From Mucilaginibacter kameinonensis (GTDB lineage Bacteria; Bacteroidota; Bacteroidia; Sphingobacteriales; Sphingobacteriaceae), in assembly GCF_003675385.1 (NCBI RefSeq), contig NZ_RCWZ01000002.1, positions 1,464,673-1,528,672 on the forward strand: DNA of 64,000 nt, read 5' to 3'. How positions within the stretch are numbered: position 1 is the stretch's first letter; every line of letters begins with the position of its first letter. The notes under the pieces are model-generated. The model saw nothing but the letters and a program-made list of their open reading frames with translations, did no database searches and was not told where the DNA came from. The position numbers were made by a program, and so were the translations under genes. Below, one piece after another: positions 37,001-45,350 of this stretch.

Positions 37001-40000
37001 CGGCGACCAGGGCAGATGGCTACCTGATGGCAACATCGAATATCTGGGCAGGATAGATGATCAGGTAAAGATCCGTGGATACAGGATAGAATTGGGCGAG
37101 ATTGAGCAAGTGCTGCTTCAAAACGAAAACGTAAGGCAAGCGGTAGTATTAGCGAGGGCAGATAAACAAGGCACAAAAAGGCTTACCGCCTACGTGGTAA
37201 TGGAAGAAGCAGCTTACGATAAACAGGAGTTACAAAATTATCTTGGCGAAAGGTTACCGGAATACATGGTGCCGAGGCTATGGGTAAGACTGGACAGTTT
37301 GCCATTGACCCCAAACGGCAAGACGGACAAACGCGCGCTGCCTGAAGCAGAAGCAATGCAGGAAGAAAGCTACACTGCTCCGGAAACAGCTACAGAAAAG
37401 CAACTGGTAAAAATCTGGGAAGAACTGCTTGGTGTAGAGAGAATAGGGACAAAAGATAATTTCTTTGAGTTGGGCGGGCATTCGCTATTGGCTATGCGTG
37501 TAATCTCGCAGGTAAGAAGGGAACTGAACAAAGAGCTGAAAATTCGTGACCTGTTTGTGTACCCTACGATAGCAGACTTAGCAAAACAACTGGAAGTAGA
37601 AAACATCACAGCAGGAGGTACGATACAAAAGGCAGAGCCAAGACCTGAATACATTCCGTTGTCATATAGCCAGGAAAGATTGTGGTTTATAGACAGACTG
37701 GAAGGTAGTGTTCAATATCATATCCCTGCCGTGCTGAAACTGACCGGCGAGGTAAACACAGCTGCCCTTGAAAACGCGCTGAGAAATGTGGTAGAGCGCC
37801 ATGAGGTACTGCGTACCGTGATCAGAGAGCACGAGGGGCAAGGTTACCAATATATCAAAGAAAACAACTGGGCATTAAAGCAAAGCGAGATAAACGAAAA
37901 CAAAGCAGAACTCAAAGCATATATCAGCCAGGAAGTAAACAGGCCGTTTGATCTGTCACAGGATGATATGTTGAGGGCAGAGCTGATCGCAACAGCAAAA
38001 GACGAATACATCTTGCTGTTGGTACTGCACCATATCGCGGCCGATGGCTGGTCGATGCCGGTATTGGTAACAGAGTTCAGCCAGCTTTATAGCAGCTACA
38101 ACAAAAACGAGCCAATACAATTAAAAGCCCCGGAGATCCAGTATGTAGATTATGCGATCTGGCAAAGAGAATACCTAAACGCAGAAAAACTGCAAAACAA
38201 ACTGAGCTATTGGGAAGAAAAGTTAGCAGGCACAGCGACACTTGAACTGCCGACAGACCATCTGCGTCCGGCAGTACAAAGCAGCAGGGGATCGGTATAC
38301 GAGTTTACAATAGCTAAAGAACAGGCAGAGCAACTAAAACAGTTGAGCCTTGAACAGGGCACAACGCTGTACATGACGCTGCTGGCTATATTTAAAGTGT
38401 TGCTGTATCGTTATAGCGCTCAGGAAGATATCTGCGTAGGTACGCCGGTTGCTAATCGCGATAGGGAAGAAACTGCTGAACTGATCGGCTTTTTTGTGAA
38501 TACGCTGGCACTAAGGACAGCGCTAAACGGCGAAGACACATTCAATACATTACTAAGCAAAGTAAAGCAAACCACACTGGAAGCATACGGCCACCAGGAA
38601 GTACCGTTTGAAAAAGTAGTAGAAACGGTAGTAAAAGAAAGAGATCTGAGCAGGAGCCCGCTTTTTCAGGTGATGTTTGTGCTGCAGAATACAGGAGTTA
38701 TCCCAACCCTTGAACTGGGCGATATTAAAATCACCGGTGAGTGTACAGGCGACTATTCAAGCAAATATGACCTAAGCTATAATGCAGAGGAAACAAAAGA
38801 CGGGATTAGAATTGTAGCAGAGTACAACACGGATCTTTATGAGGCTGAAACCATCGAAAGGATGTCAGGTCACTATGTAAAGCTAATCGGAGAGGTAACA
38901 AACGCCCCAGCAACCCTAATCAATAAACTTCAGCTGTTAAGCAAAGCGGAAGAAGAACAACTACAAAAGTTCAACGAAACAGCAGCGGCATATCCTAAAG
39001 AAGAAAATATTGTCAGCCTGTTTGAAAAACAAGTACAAATCAATCCAACTGCAACAGCACTGGTATTTGAGGGAGAAACAGTAAGCTACCAGGAGTTAAA
39101 TCAGCAATCAAACAGGATAGCAAATTACCTGATCAAACAAGGGATAAAAGCAGAAAATTTGGTAGCGATCTGTATAGAACGTGGCATCAATATGATAGCG
39201 GGAATTTTGGGTGTCCTGAAAGTCGGAGCAGCTTATGTTCCGGTTGACATGGATTACCCGAAAGAGCGGATCAGCTATATCCTTGAAGATACCCAGGCAT
39301 CTATAATACTAAGCAGCAGCACAGGCAAAGCAAATCTAAATGGTATAAATGCCCGGATTATCGAGCTTGACAGTAACGAAGAAATAAAAGCCCAAAGCGG
39401 CGAAAACATAAATATAGCTATTGAGCCTAACCAGCTGGCCTATGTGATGTATACTTCAGGTTCAACCGGAAAACCTAAAGGGGTAATGGTGGAGCACCAA
39501 AGCATCGCCAATTATTGCAATGGTTTTGTGAATTACTTTGGTATCACAGCAGCAGACAACGTGCTTCAGCAATCATCGGTATCATTTGATACCATGTGCG
39601 AGGAAGTTTATCCTGCATTGATAACAGGTGCCAAAGTAGTAATTGTAAAAGAGGGTGGTAAAGATGTAGATGCTATCAAGCATCTGTTAGCAACAGAAAA
39701 GATAACAATCCTGAGTGCCACGCCAACAGTAATCGCCTATCTAAATAAAGAGGCAGCGAATAAGAACATTAACACACAAAGCTTACGCTATATCATCAGC
39801 GGGGGAGAACTGCTGCAGCCAGGTTTTGTAGATCACCTGTATCCAAAAGTACAGGTAGTAAACAGCTACGGCCCAACCGAGGGTACAGTATGCGCGAGCT
39901 ATTATACAATTAATGATATCAACAAAGCAGCGCTGATAGGCTCTCCGGTATCGAATACACAGATCTACATCAGGAATAAAGAGGGCGAGTTAAGCCCGAT

Positions 40001-43000
40001 AGGTGTACCGGGGGAGATCTGCATAGGAGGCGTACAGGTAGCAAGAGGCTATTTGAACCAGCCGGAACTAACGAAAGAAAAATTCATCGCAGATCCTTAC
40101 AGCGAGGATAAAAACACGAAACTGTACAAAACCGGCGATCAGGGCAGATGGCTATCCGATGGCAATATCGAATATTTAGGCAGGATAGATGACCAGGTAA
40201 AGATCCGTGGTTACCGGATTGAGTTGGGTGAAATCGAGCAGGTGCTGCTTCAAAACGAAAACGTAAGACAAGCGGTAGTACTGGCCAGAGCCGATAAACA
40301 GGGCACGAAAAGGCTTACAGCCTACGTGGTAACGGAAGAAGCAGCCTACGATAAACAGGAGCTGCAAAATTACCTTGGCGAAAGGTTACCTGAATACATG
40401 GTGCCGAGGCTTTGGGTAAGACTGGACAGTTTGCCGCTAACACCCAACGGTAAAACCGATAAACGGGCATTGCCAGAAGCGGAAGCGAGCCAGGAAGAAA
40501 GCTATACCGCGCCTGAAACAACTCCTGAGAAACAATTAGCAAAAATCTGGGAGGAACTGCTTGGCGTAGAAAAGATAGGAACAAAAGATAACTTCTTTGA
40601 GCTTGGCGGGCATTCGCTGTTAGCCATGCGGGTGATCTCGCAGGTAAGAAGAGAACTAAATAAAGAACTAAAGATTAGAGATCTGTTCGTTTACCCGACC
40701 ATCGTGGATTTGGCCAAGCAACTGGAAGAGGAAAACACCACAGCAGAAGGCACGATACAAAGAGTAAACCCAAGGCCTGAATATATCCCGCTATCCTACA
40801 GCCAGGAAAGGTTATGGTTTATCGACAGGTTGGAAGGAAGCGTGCAATATCATATCCCTGCTGTGCTAAAACTAACCGGCGAGGCAAATGTCAATGCCTT
40901 AGAAAACGCGCTGAAAACAGTAGTAGAACGCCATGAGGTATTGCGTACGGTGATCAGGGAGTATGAGGGGCAGGGCTACCAGTATATTAAAGCCAATAGC
41001 TGGGCATTAAAACAAAGCGAGATTAACGAAGCGGAACTCAAAGTATATATCAACGAAGAAGTAAACCGGTCTTTTGATCTGTCAGAGGATGATATGTTGA
41101 GGGCGGAGCTGATAGCAACAGCAAAAGACGAATACGTTCTGCTATTGGTACTGCACCATATAGCAGCCGATGGCTGGTCGATGCCGGTATTGGTAACAGA
41201 ATTCAGCCAACTTTACAGCAGCTACAACAAAAACGAGCCAATAAAACTTAAAGCCCCGGAGATCCAATATGCGGACTATGCGATCTGGCAAAGGGGATAC
41301 CTTAATGCGGAAAAACTGCAAAGCAAACTGAGCTATTGGGAAGAAAAGTTAGCAGGCACAGCTACACTGGAGTTGCCTACAGATCATATGCGCCCGGCTG
41401 TACAAAGCAGCAGGGGATCGGTATATGAGTTTACGATAGCTAAAGAACAGGCAGAGCAATTAAAACAGTTGAGTCTTGAACAAGGAGCTACGCTGTACAT
41501 GACGCTGCTGGCGATATTTAAAGTATTGCTGTATCGGTATAGCGGTCAGGAAGATATCTGCGTAGGTACGCCGGTTGCTAATCGCGATAGGGAAGAAACT
41601 GCTGAACTGATCGGCTTTTTTGTGAACACGCTTGCATTAAGGACAAGCCTGAACGGCGAAAACACATTCAATACATTACTATCCCAAGTAAAGCAAACCA
41701 CACTGGAAGCATACGGCCACCAGGAAGTACCGTTTGAAAAAGTGGTAGAAGCGGCAGTAAAAGAAAGGGATCTGAGCAGGAGCACGCTATTCCAGGTGAT
41801 GTTTGTGCTGCAGAATACAGGAGCTATCCCAACCCTTGAACTGGGTGATATTAAAATCACCGGCGAGCGAGCAGGTGACTATTCCAGCAAATATGATCTG
41901 AGCTATAACGCCGAGGAAACTAAAGACGGCATCCGGATCGTAGCGGAATACAACACCGATCTTTATAAAGCTGCAACCATCGAAAGGATGGCTGGTCATT
42001 ATGTTCAACTGATTCAGGCGGTAATAGAAAATTCGGCAAATCAGATCAATAAGCTTCAGTTACTAAATAAAATTGAAGTAGAACAATTACAATCATTCAA
42101 CGATACAACAATAGACCATCCGAAAGATGAGAATATTGTTAGTCTGTTTGAAAAACAGGTACGAATAGATCCAACAGCAACAGCATTGGTGTTTGGGGGA
42201 GAAACAGTAAGCTATCAGGAACTAAATGAAAGATCAAATCGGATAGCGCATTATCTAAAAGCAGATGGTGTAAAAACGGAAAGTCTTGTTGCGATTTGTA
42301 TCGAACGCGGCATCAATATGATAACTGGTATATTAGGTGTTCTGAAATCAGGAGCAGCCTATGTACCGGTTGATATGGATTATCCGAAAGAGCGCATCAG
42401 CTATATCCTTGAGGACACTCTGGCAACGATAATATTGACCAGCAGCACAGGCAGGGCAACTCTAAATGATATAAACGCTCAAGTTATTGAACTTGATAAT
42501 AATCAGGAAATAGCAAACCAAAGCGGGGACAATCTGAATATTGCTATCGCTTCAAGCGAACTGGCCTATGTCATCTACACCTCTGGCTCAACAGGCAAAC
42601 CAAAAGGGGTAATGATAGAACATGGTAACCTGATCAGCTATCTCGTAAATAACAAAACGAAATATATCAGCGATAACGGCAGCAAATCGGGTACCTTTAT
42701 TCATCTGTCGTATACATTTGATGCCTCGGTTACAGGTTTGTTTATGCCTTTGATTAGTGGCAGATCCATCGTAATAGCAGGTGCAAAATATGATAATGTA
42801 TTTGAAGACGAGAACCTACTGAAATATGCACCTTATGAATTTATTAAATTAACCCCGGCACATATCAGTTTGTTGCGGGAAGCAACATCCGGCGAAGACA
42901 GAAATATGCTTACCGATAGATTGGTAATTGGTGGCGAAGCGCTTAGGCTAAATCAATTTGCGGGATATAACATTGGTGGCTGCGATACAGAAGTTATTAA

Positions 43001-45338
43001 TGAATACGGTCCAACTGAAGCTACTGTAGGTTGCAGCGTTTATAGTTTCAAGCTGTCGGATAACCTTGAAAATATCCCTTCAGATATTCCTATCGGCAAA
43101 CCTATCTCCAATACTACGCTGTACGTCCTGAATAAGCAGGGCAATCAGCAACCGATTGGCGTAAAAGGGGAACTATACATAAGCGGTGAAGGTGTAGCTC
43201 GTGGCTATTTGAACAATCCAGATCTAACCTCGACGAAATTTATTCCAAACCCGTTCAAAGCAGGAGAGCGTTTATACCGTACGGGTGATAGCGCCCGTTG
43301 GTTATCTGACGGAAATCTCCAATACCTGGGCAGGCAAGACGACCAGGTAAAGATCCGTGGCTACCGGATAGAATTGGGGGAGATTGAAAGCGCGCTACTT
43401 CAAAATCCTGAAGTATTACAAGTCGTAGTGCTCGCCCGCGAAGATAAGCAGGGAGTTAAACGCCTTTGCGCTTATGTGGTGACAGACGAAGCTGCTTTTG
43501 ACAAACAACAACTACAGCAATATCTGCAAGAGCTCCTGCCCGAATATATGATACCCCGCCTTTGGGTAAGGATGGAAAGTTTACCATTAACCATCAATGG
43601 TAAAATAGATAAGAAAGCATTACCCGAAGCAGAGCTAAGCGAGCTGATACGAGAAACTCAAGTTTCTCCCCGTAATCAAACCGAAGAACAACTTGCAGAA
43701 ATCTGGCAGGAACTTTTAGGAATAGATCAAATAGGTATCTATGATAATTTCTTTGAACTTGGCGGCGATTCTATCCTGACAATACAGGTGGTGAGCAGGG
43801 CTCGTAAATATGGGATAGAAATTCAACCCAAAGATATATTTTACCACCAGGTAATAGCACGCCTGGCCGAGGCTGTGCATAAAAACGGTGCCGGCAAAAT
43901 TAAAACTGAACAAGGAATATTAAACGGCGACGCAGGTTTGCTACCTATTCAGCAATGGTATCTCGAAAAAAACGAAACGGAAATTTCGCATTATAACCAA
44001 GCGGTTTTATTATCGATAGATAAAAATATTAGCGAATCAACGCTTCAATTATGTTTCGATACATTGGTTGCTTATCATGATGCCTTAAGGCTACAATACG
44101 TCAACACCAATGGCAGTTGGGAACAACATTACGGCACAGCCAAAGTAAAGGTATTAGTTGAAGACCTGACCAATGTGAAGGATTTAACCGCCGATATTAG
44201 TGCATCTACTAATGAGTACCAGCGCAGCCTGTCAATTACCGAAGGCAGACTCATGAACGTGGTGCTGATGAAAACGGCAGACAATGAAACCGCGAACCGA
44301 CTTTCGATCGTTGTGCATCATTTGGCCATTGATGGTGTATCATGGAGGATCATACTAAACGATTTAAATACCCTGCTTGATAATATCGCTAACAACGAAG
44401 TGCCAAATTTGGGTGCTAAAGGCAGCTCATACAGGCAATGGCACCAAGCCTTAATTCAATACAGTAAAAGCAGGAGGTTATTAGCACAGGAAAAATATTG
44501 GGAACAGATCAACAACAGCTACGAACCATTACCAACCGATATTTCATTTACAGGTAAGGCTCAGGTTGGCGATATGGCTAATATCCGTGTAAAGCTAAAC
44601 GCGGAATATACAGCTCTTTTGCTGCGCGAAGTGCCGAAAGTGTATCATACAGAAATAAATGACCTCTTATTAGCCGCATTGGCAGGAACACTAAGCACTT
44701 GGGCGGGCAAACAGGAGATAATAGTAGGATTAGAAGGCCACGGTCGTGAACCTATAGCCGACGATGTTGATATCAGTCGTACAGCCGGTTGGTTTACCAG
44801 CCTCTATCCGGTACAACTCAGGGCCGCGGCAGATAAAGACAGGCTAATAAAGGAAGTTAAAGAAGAGCTACGGAAAGTGGCTGATAAAGGCTTGGGCTTT
44901 GGAGTTTTGAAATATGTCAACAAGGCGGATAGCTTACAGGGAAATGATCCATGGGATATCATGTTCAATTACCTGGGGCAGTTTGATCAGGCCGTAAATT
45001 CTGGGAAATGGTTTGGTTATGCTAATGAAGATAGTGGGAAATCTGTACACAAAACGCAGTTTTCGCCGGTTAAAATCACAATAAATAGCTATATTATTGC
45101 CGGAGAACTCACAGTAAACTGGAGTTTTAGTAACAAGCATTATATTGAAACAGCAATTAATGATTTGTCGCAAAAGTATATAACCTATCTGTCACAATTA
45201 ATTGATCACTGTTTGGAACAAGCCAAATCAAAAGCAGTATTTACACCCGCCGACTACGGCTTAGGGGCCGAGATAAATTATCAGGAGCTGGACAAGTTTC
45301 TGGAAGATAATGATACGGATAACATCATGAGTTTTTAA
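31086..45338 (+). CDS. NRPS 2: docking-C-A(Asp)-T-C-A(Pro)-T-C-A(Lys)-T-C-A(Asn)-T-E
   Basis: Four-module synthetase of 4750 residues. Residues 1-60 look like a TubC-type beta-hairpin docking domain (ILNGDRLQLQVPENV.. then a helix). C1 has HHIAGDA at 213, not HHxxxDG. A-domain cores YTSGSTG lie at 690, 1741, 2789 and 3831; carriers are Ser1080, Ser2133, Ser3177 and Ser4229; C2, C3 and C4 HH motifs are at 1265, 2315 and 3357. The last carrier reads LGGDSIL, usual before an epimerase. The epimerase follows (HHLAIDG at 4411, EGHGRE, RTAGWFTSLYPV, FNYLGQFD). Pocket codes: A1 DLTKIGHIGK (Asp-like), A2 DVQFIAQVVK (Pro-like, one change), A3 DTESIGSVCK (Lys-like, one change), A4 DATKVGEVGK (Asn-like). 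The tail NYQELDKFLEDNDTDNIMSF is a candidate docking motif for NRPS 3. Confidence 0.95.
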   Translation: MKELFTKAIDILYLAEQNDVKIILNGDRLQLQVPENVAVDPLLIDEIRENKESIISFLKQDSWNINADADNKIIPFNRNTVSSIPVSFSQERLWFVDKLQGSLQYHLSEVLLLQGNLDVDALENTFKTIVNRHEVLRTVIREKEGAAYQEIKVADGWHLGRDLSGGYVNGTEALKERISLLIEKPFDLAADDMLRADVIKLENGIHILVVTIHHIAGDAWSMPILVQEIAALYQAYSKNERLELPALPLQFADFALWQRNPVYERQLENKLEYWKQKLADVQQLQLPSDSIRSSGTVVNGSTLTFNIGGDLTGALHKLSQKNGATLYMTLLTAFKVLLYRYSGQEDICVGTSIAGRPQRELEQLIGFFVNTLALRDQVNGEDTFNQLLAQVKQTVLDGFTHQDVPFERVVEATVKEREAGVSPLFQVMLVLGNTPEVPAITLGDLELSGYGYEHKTVKFDLTFFVTETKYGLKWAVQYNTDLYNTARIRRMVKHFEMLLISVVTNPDMEISKLKLLSRKEELWLFKNERSHCAYIANETIIELFLAQALLNPNVQAVVFEGRALTYRELHVRSNQLAHHLQRYGVKTGVLVPVYMERGLDMIVAILGILKAGGAYVPVDTDFPSDRVKHILDDTRAGIIVSSSKFADRTASVTQFQKVLELDNMEWELSLEPENDPEIFPSPDDLAYVIYTSGSTGKPKGVLVDHDSLVDYVSGLNERTEISNCETFGLMSTIATDLGNTVLFSSLIYGGTLHVFSKEIVSNVHQIHRYFTENRIDCIKIVPSHWKALSPETDAPLLPAKLLIFGGETLPKESVERIARYGDCRVVNHYGPTETTIGKLLYEASGQVIEGSRIPIGRPFSNTIVYVLGKEMERCPIGIPGELYIGGRGLAQGYHRLPKLTKEKFIADPYRREGARIYRTGDRVVMRADGNIEYLGRMDDQVKIRGYRVEPGEVALVLEYSKYVSQAVVLTLDDKLGNKQLVAYIVPSAKFDPVGLNIYLKEHLPDYMLPSHLVQLPAIPLTANGKIDRKALPHPEVQIVGAGFIAPRNKVESRLAEIWQNILEIEEIGINDNFFELGGHSLLAVKLIAEVRKAFEQDLSIGEVFDYPTIGSLSSRLGRAEQKVVATILAQPRPERISLSYSQERLWFIDRMLGSVQYHVPAVFNLSGTLNIEALEKTFREIVNRHEVLRTVIFEQDGEGYQRVKPTNTWTLKQTDAKYYRDKHLSLEQYVRLQIAQPFDLSASDMLRAELIKISESEFTLLLTMHHIASDGSSSAILAKEWIELYNAFSTNRQPELTALAVQYPDYAIWQRATLQGDLLASKLAYWERKLAGVSALQLPADHQRPAEQSTNGALYEFEINAGVTGKLHELSVQNGASLYMTLLSAFNILLYRYSGQEDICVGSPIANRNQPEIAEVIGFFVNTLAIRSHLDGGLSFVKLLAQVKQTMLEAYEHQDVPFEKVVEAVVKERDLSRSPLFQVMFVLQNTTRVPELQLGDLTLQQTQDAHQTAKFDITLFIIESEGALHAGLEYNTDIYDELTINRMAGHYSQLLSAIVDAPNETVGHLNMVDETERVQFELFNATKVDFTGDESIVNLFEEQVLKSPDAIALVFEGEELSYQALNEQANQLARYIQKHGVVNETLVPVCTERGLGMIISILGILKAGGVYVPIDPDFPQDRINYMIADTGASVVVSTKQSSKYVLNPAVLVIEVDGLNENAIAREVKDNLGIVINAEHLIYILYTSGSTGKPKGVMMPGRAMFNLLSWQETQFKNKSRKVLQFAAYTFDVSFQEIFSTLCFGNTLCLIDGDTRRDLDALIDYIIKYELTHLFFPVVVLQNIAEQIIAVPDFSFAVEEIIVAGEQLKLTDEVKALIRNTGIKVINQYGPTEAHVVSSFTVDSSTLSVLPPIGAPVSNTQLHIRNKEGELSPIGVPGEICIGGVQVARGYLNQPELTKEKFIADPYSEDQNARLYKTGDQGRWLPDGNIEYLGRIDDQVKIRGYRIELGEIEQVLLQNENVRQAVVLARADKQGTKRLTAYVVMEEAAYDKQELQNYLGERLPEYMVPRLWVRLDSLPLTPNGKTDKRALPEAEAMQEESYTAPETATEKQLVKIWEELLGVERIGTKDNFFELGGHSLLAMRVISQVRRELNKELKIRDLFVYPTIADLAKQLEVENITAGGTIQKAEPRPEYIPLSYSQERLWFIDRLEGSVQYHIPAVLKLTGEVNTAALENALRNVVERHEVLRTVIREHEGQGYQYIKENNWALKQSEINENKAELKAYISQEVNRPFDLSQDDMLRAELIATAKDEYILLLVLHHIAADGWSMPVLVTEFSQLYSSYNKNEPIQLKAPEIQYVDYAIWQREYLNAEKLQNKLSYWEEKLAGTATLELPTDHLRPAVQSSRGSVYEFTIAKEQAEQLKQLSLEQGTTLYMTLLAIFKVLLYRYSAQEDICVGTPVANRDREETAELIGFFVNTLALRTALNGEDTFNTLLSKVKQTTLEAYGHQEVPFEKVVETVVKERDLSRSPLFQVMFVLQNTGVIPTLELGDIKITGECTGDYSSKYDLSYNAEETKDGIRIVAEYNTDLYEAETIERMSGHYVKLIGEVTNAPATLINKLQLLSKAEEEQLQKFNETAAAYPKEENIVSLFEKQVQINPTATALVFEGETVSYQELNQQSNRIANYLIKQGIKAENLVAICIERGINMIAGILGVLKVGAAYVPVDMDYPKERISYILEDTQASIILSSSTGKANLNGINARIIELDSNEEIKAQSGENINIAIEPNQLAYVMYTSGSTGKPKGVMVEHQSIANYCNGFVNYFGITAADNVLQQSSVSFDTMCEEVYPALITGAKVVIVKEGGKDVDAIKHLLATEKITILSATPTVIAYLNKEAANKNINTQSLRYIISGGELLQPGFVDHLYPKVQVVNSYGPTEGTVCASYYTINDINKAALIGSPVSNTQIYIRNKEGELSPIGVPGEICIGGVQVARGYLNQPELTKEKFIADPYSEDKNTKLYKTGDQGRWLSDGNIEYLGRIDDQVKIRGYRIELGEIEQVLLQNENVRQAVVLARADKQGTKRLTAYVVTEEAAYDKQELQNYLGERLPEYMVPRLWVRLDSLPLTPNGKTDKRALPEAEASQEESYTAPETTPEKQLAKIWEELLGVEKIGTKDNFFELGGHSLLAMRVISQVRRELNKELKIRDLFVYPTIVDLAKQLEEENTTAEGTIQRVNPRPEYIPLSYSQERLWFIDRLEGSVQYHIPAVLKLTGEANVNALENALKTVVERHEVLRTVIREYEGQGYQYIKANSWALKQSEINEAELKVYINEEVNRSFDLSEDDMLRAELIATAKDEYVLLLVLHHIAADGWSMPVLVTEFSQLYSSYNKNEPIKLKAPEIQYADYAIWQRGYLNAEKLQSKLSYWEEKLAGTATLELPTDHMRPAVQSSRGSVYEFTIAKEQAEQLKQLSLEQGATLYMTLLAIFKVLLYRYSGQEDICVGTPVANRDREETAELIGFFVNTLALRTSLNGENTFNTLLSQVKQTTLEAYGHQEVPFEKVVEAAVKERDLSRSTLFQVMFVLQNTGAIPTLELGDIKITGERAGDYSSKYDLSYNAEETKDGIRIVAEYNTDLYKAATIERMAGHYVQLIQAVIENSANQINKLQLLNKIEVEQLQSFNDTTIDHPKDENIVSLFEKQVRIDPTATALVFGGETVSYQELNERSNRIAHYLKADGVKTESLVAICIERGINMITGILGVLKSGAAYVPVDMDYPKERISYILEDTLATIILTSSTGRATLNDINAQVIELDNNQEIANQSGDNLNIAIASSELAYVIYTSGSTGKPKGVMIEHGNLISYLVNNKTKYISDNGSKSGTFIHLSYTFDASVTGLFMPLISGRSIVIAGAKYDNVFEDENLLKYAPYEFIKLTPAHISLLREATSGEDRNMLTDRLVIGGEALRLNQFAGYNIGGCDTEVINEYGPTEATVGCSVYSFKLSDNLENIPSDIPIGKPISNTTLYVLNKQGNQQPIGVKGELYISGEGVARGYLNNPDLTSTKFIPNPFKAGERLYRTGDSARWLSDGNLQYLGRQDDQVKIRGYRIELGEIESALLQNPEVLQVVVLAREDKQGVKRLCAYVVTDEAAFDKQQLQQYLQELLPEYMIPRLWVRMESLPLTINGKIDKKALPEAELSELIRETQVSPRNQTEEQLAEIWQELLGIDQIGIYDNFFELGGDSILTIQVVSRARKYGIEIQPKDIFYHQVIARLAEAVHKNGAGKIKTEQGILNGDAGLLPIQQWYLEKNETEISHYNQAVLLSIDKNISESTLQLCFDTLVAYHDALRLQYVNTNGSWEQHYGTAKVKVLVEDLTNVKDLTADISASTNEYQRSLSITEGRLMNVVLMKTADNETANRLSIVVHHLAIDGVSWRIILNDLNTLLDNIANNEVPNLGAKGSSYRQWHQALIQYSKSRRLLAQEKYWEQINNSYEPLPTDISFTGKAQVGDMANIRVKLNAEYTALLLREVPKVYHTEINDLLLAALAGTLSTWAGKQEIIVGLEGHGREPIADDVDISRTAGWFTSLYPVQLRAAADKDRLIKEVKEELRKVADKGLGFGVLKYVNKADSLQGNDPWDIMFNYLGQFDQAVNSGKWFGYANEDSGKSVHKTQFSPVKITINSYIIAGELTVNWSFSNKHYIETAINDLSQKYITYLSQLIDHCLEQAKSKAVFTPADYGLGAEINYQELDKFLEDNDTDNIMSF
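36837..39495 (+). repeat. NRPS cassette copy B
   Basis: Covers the C-terminal subdomain of the Pro-type A domain, its carrier, the following C domain and the N-terminal half of the Lys-type A domain. Together with the Lys pocket core and the start of copy C it forms a block of about 4.0 kb (36837-40865) matching 47922-51945. Boundaries estimated by eye. Confidence 0.8.
39968..42624 (+). repeat. NRPS cassette copy C
   Basis: Runs from the C-terminal subdomain of the Lys-type A domain through carrier and C domain into the N-terminal half of the Asn-type A domain. Similarity to the other copies stops soon after the A3 core (GKPKGVMIEH), where the Asn pocket core begins; the rest of that A domain is divergent. 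Boundaries estimated by eye. Confidence 0.8.
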
Positions 45339-45350
45339 GTTACAGGTTTT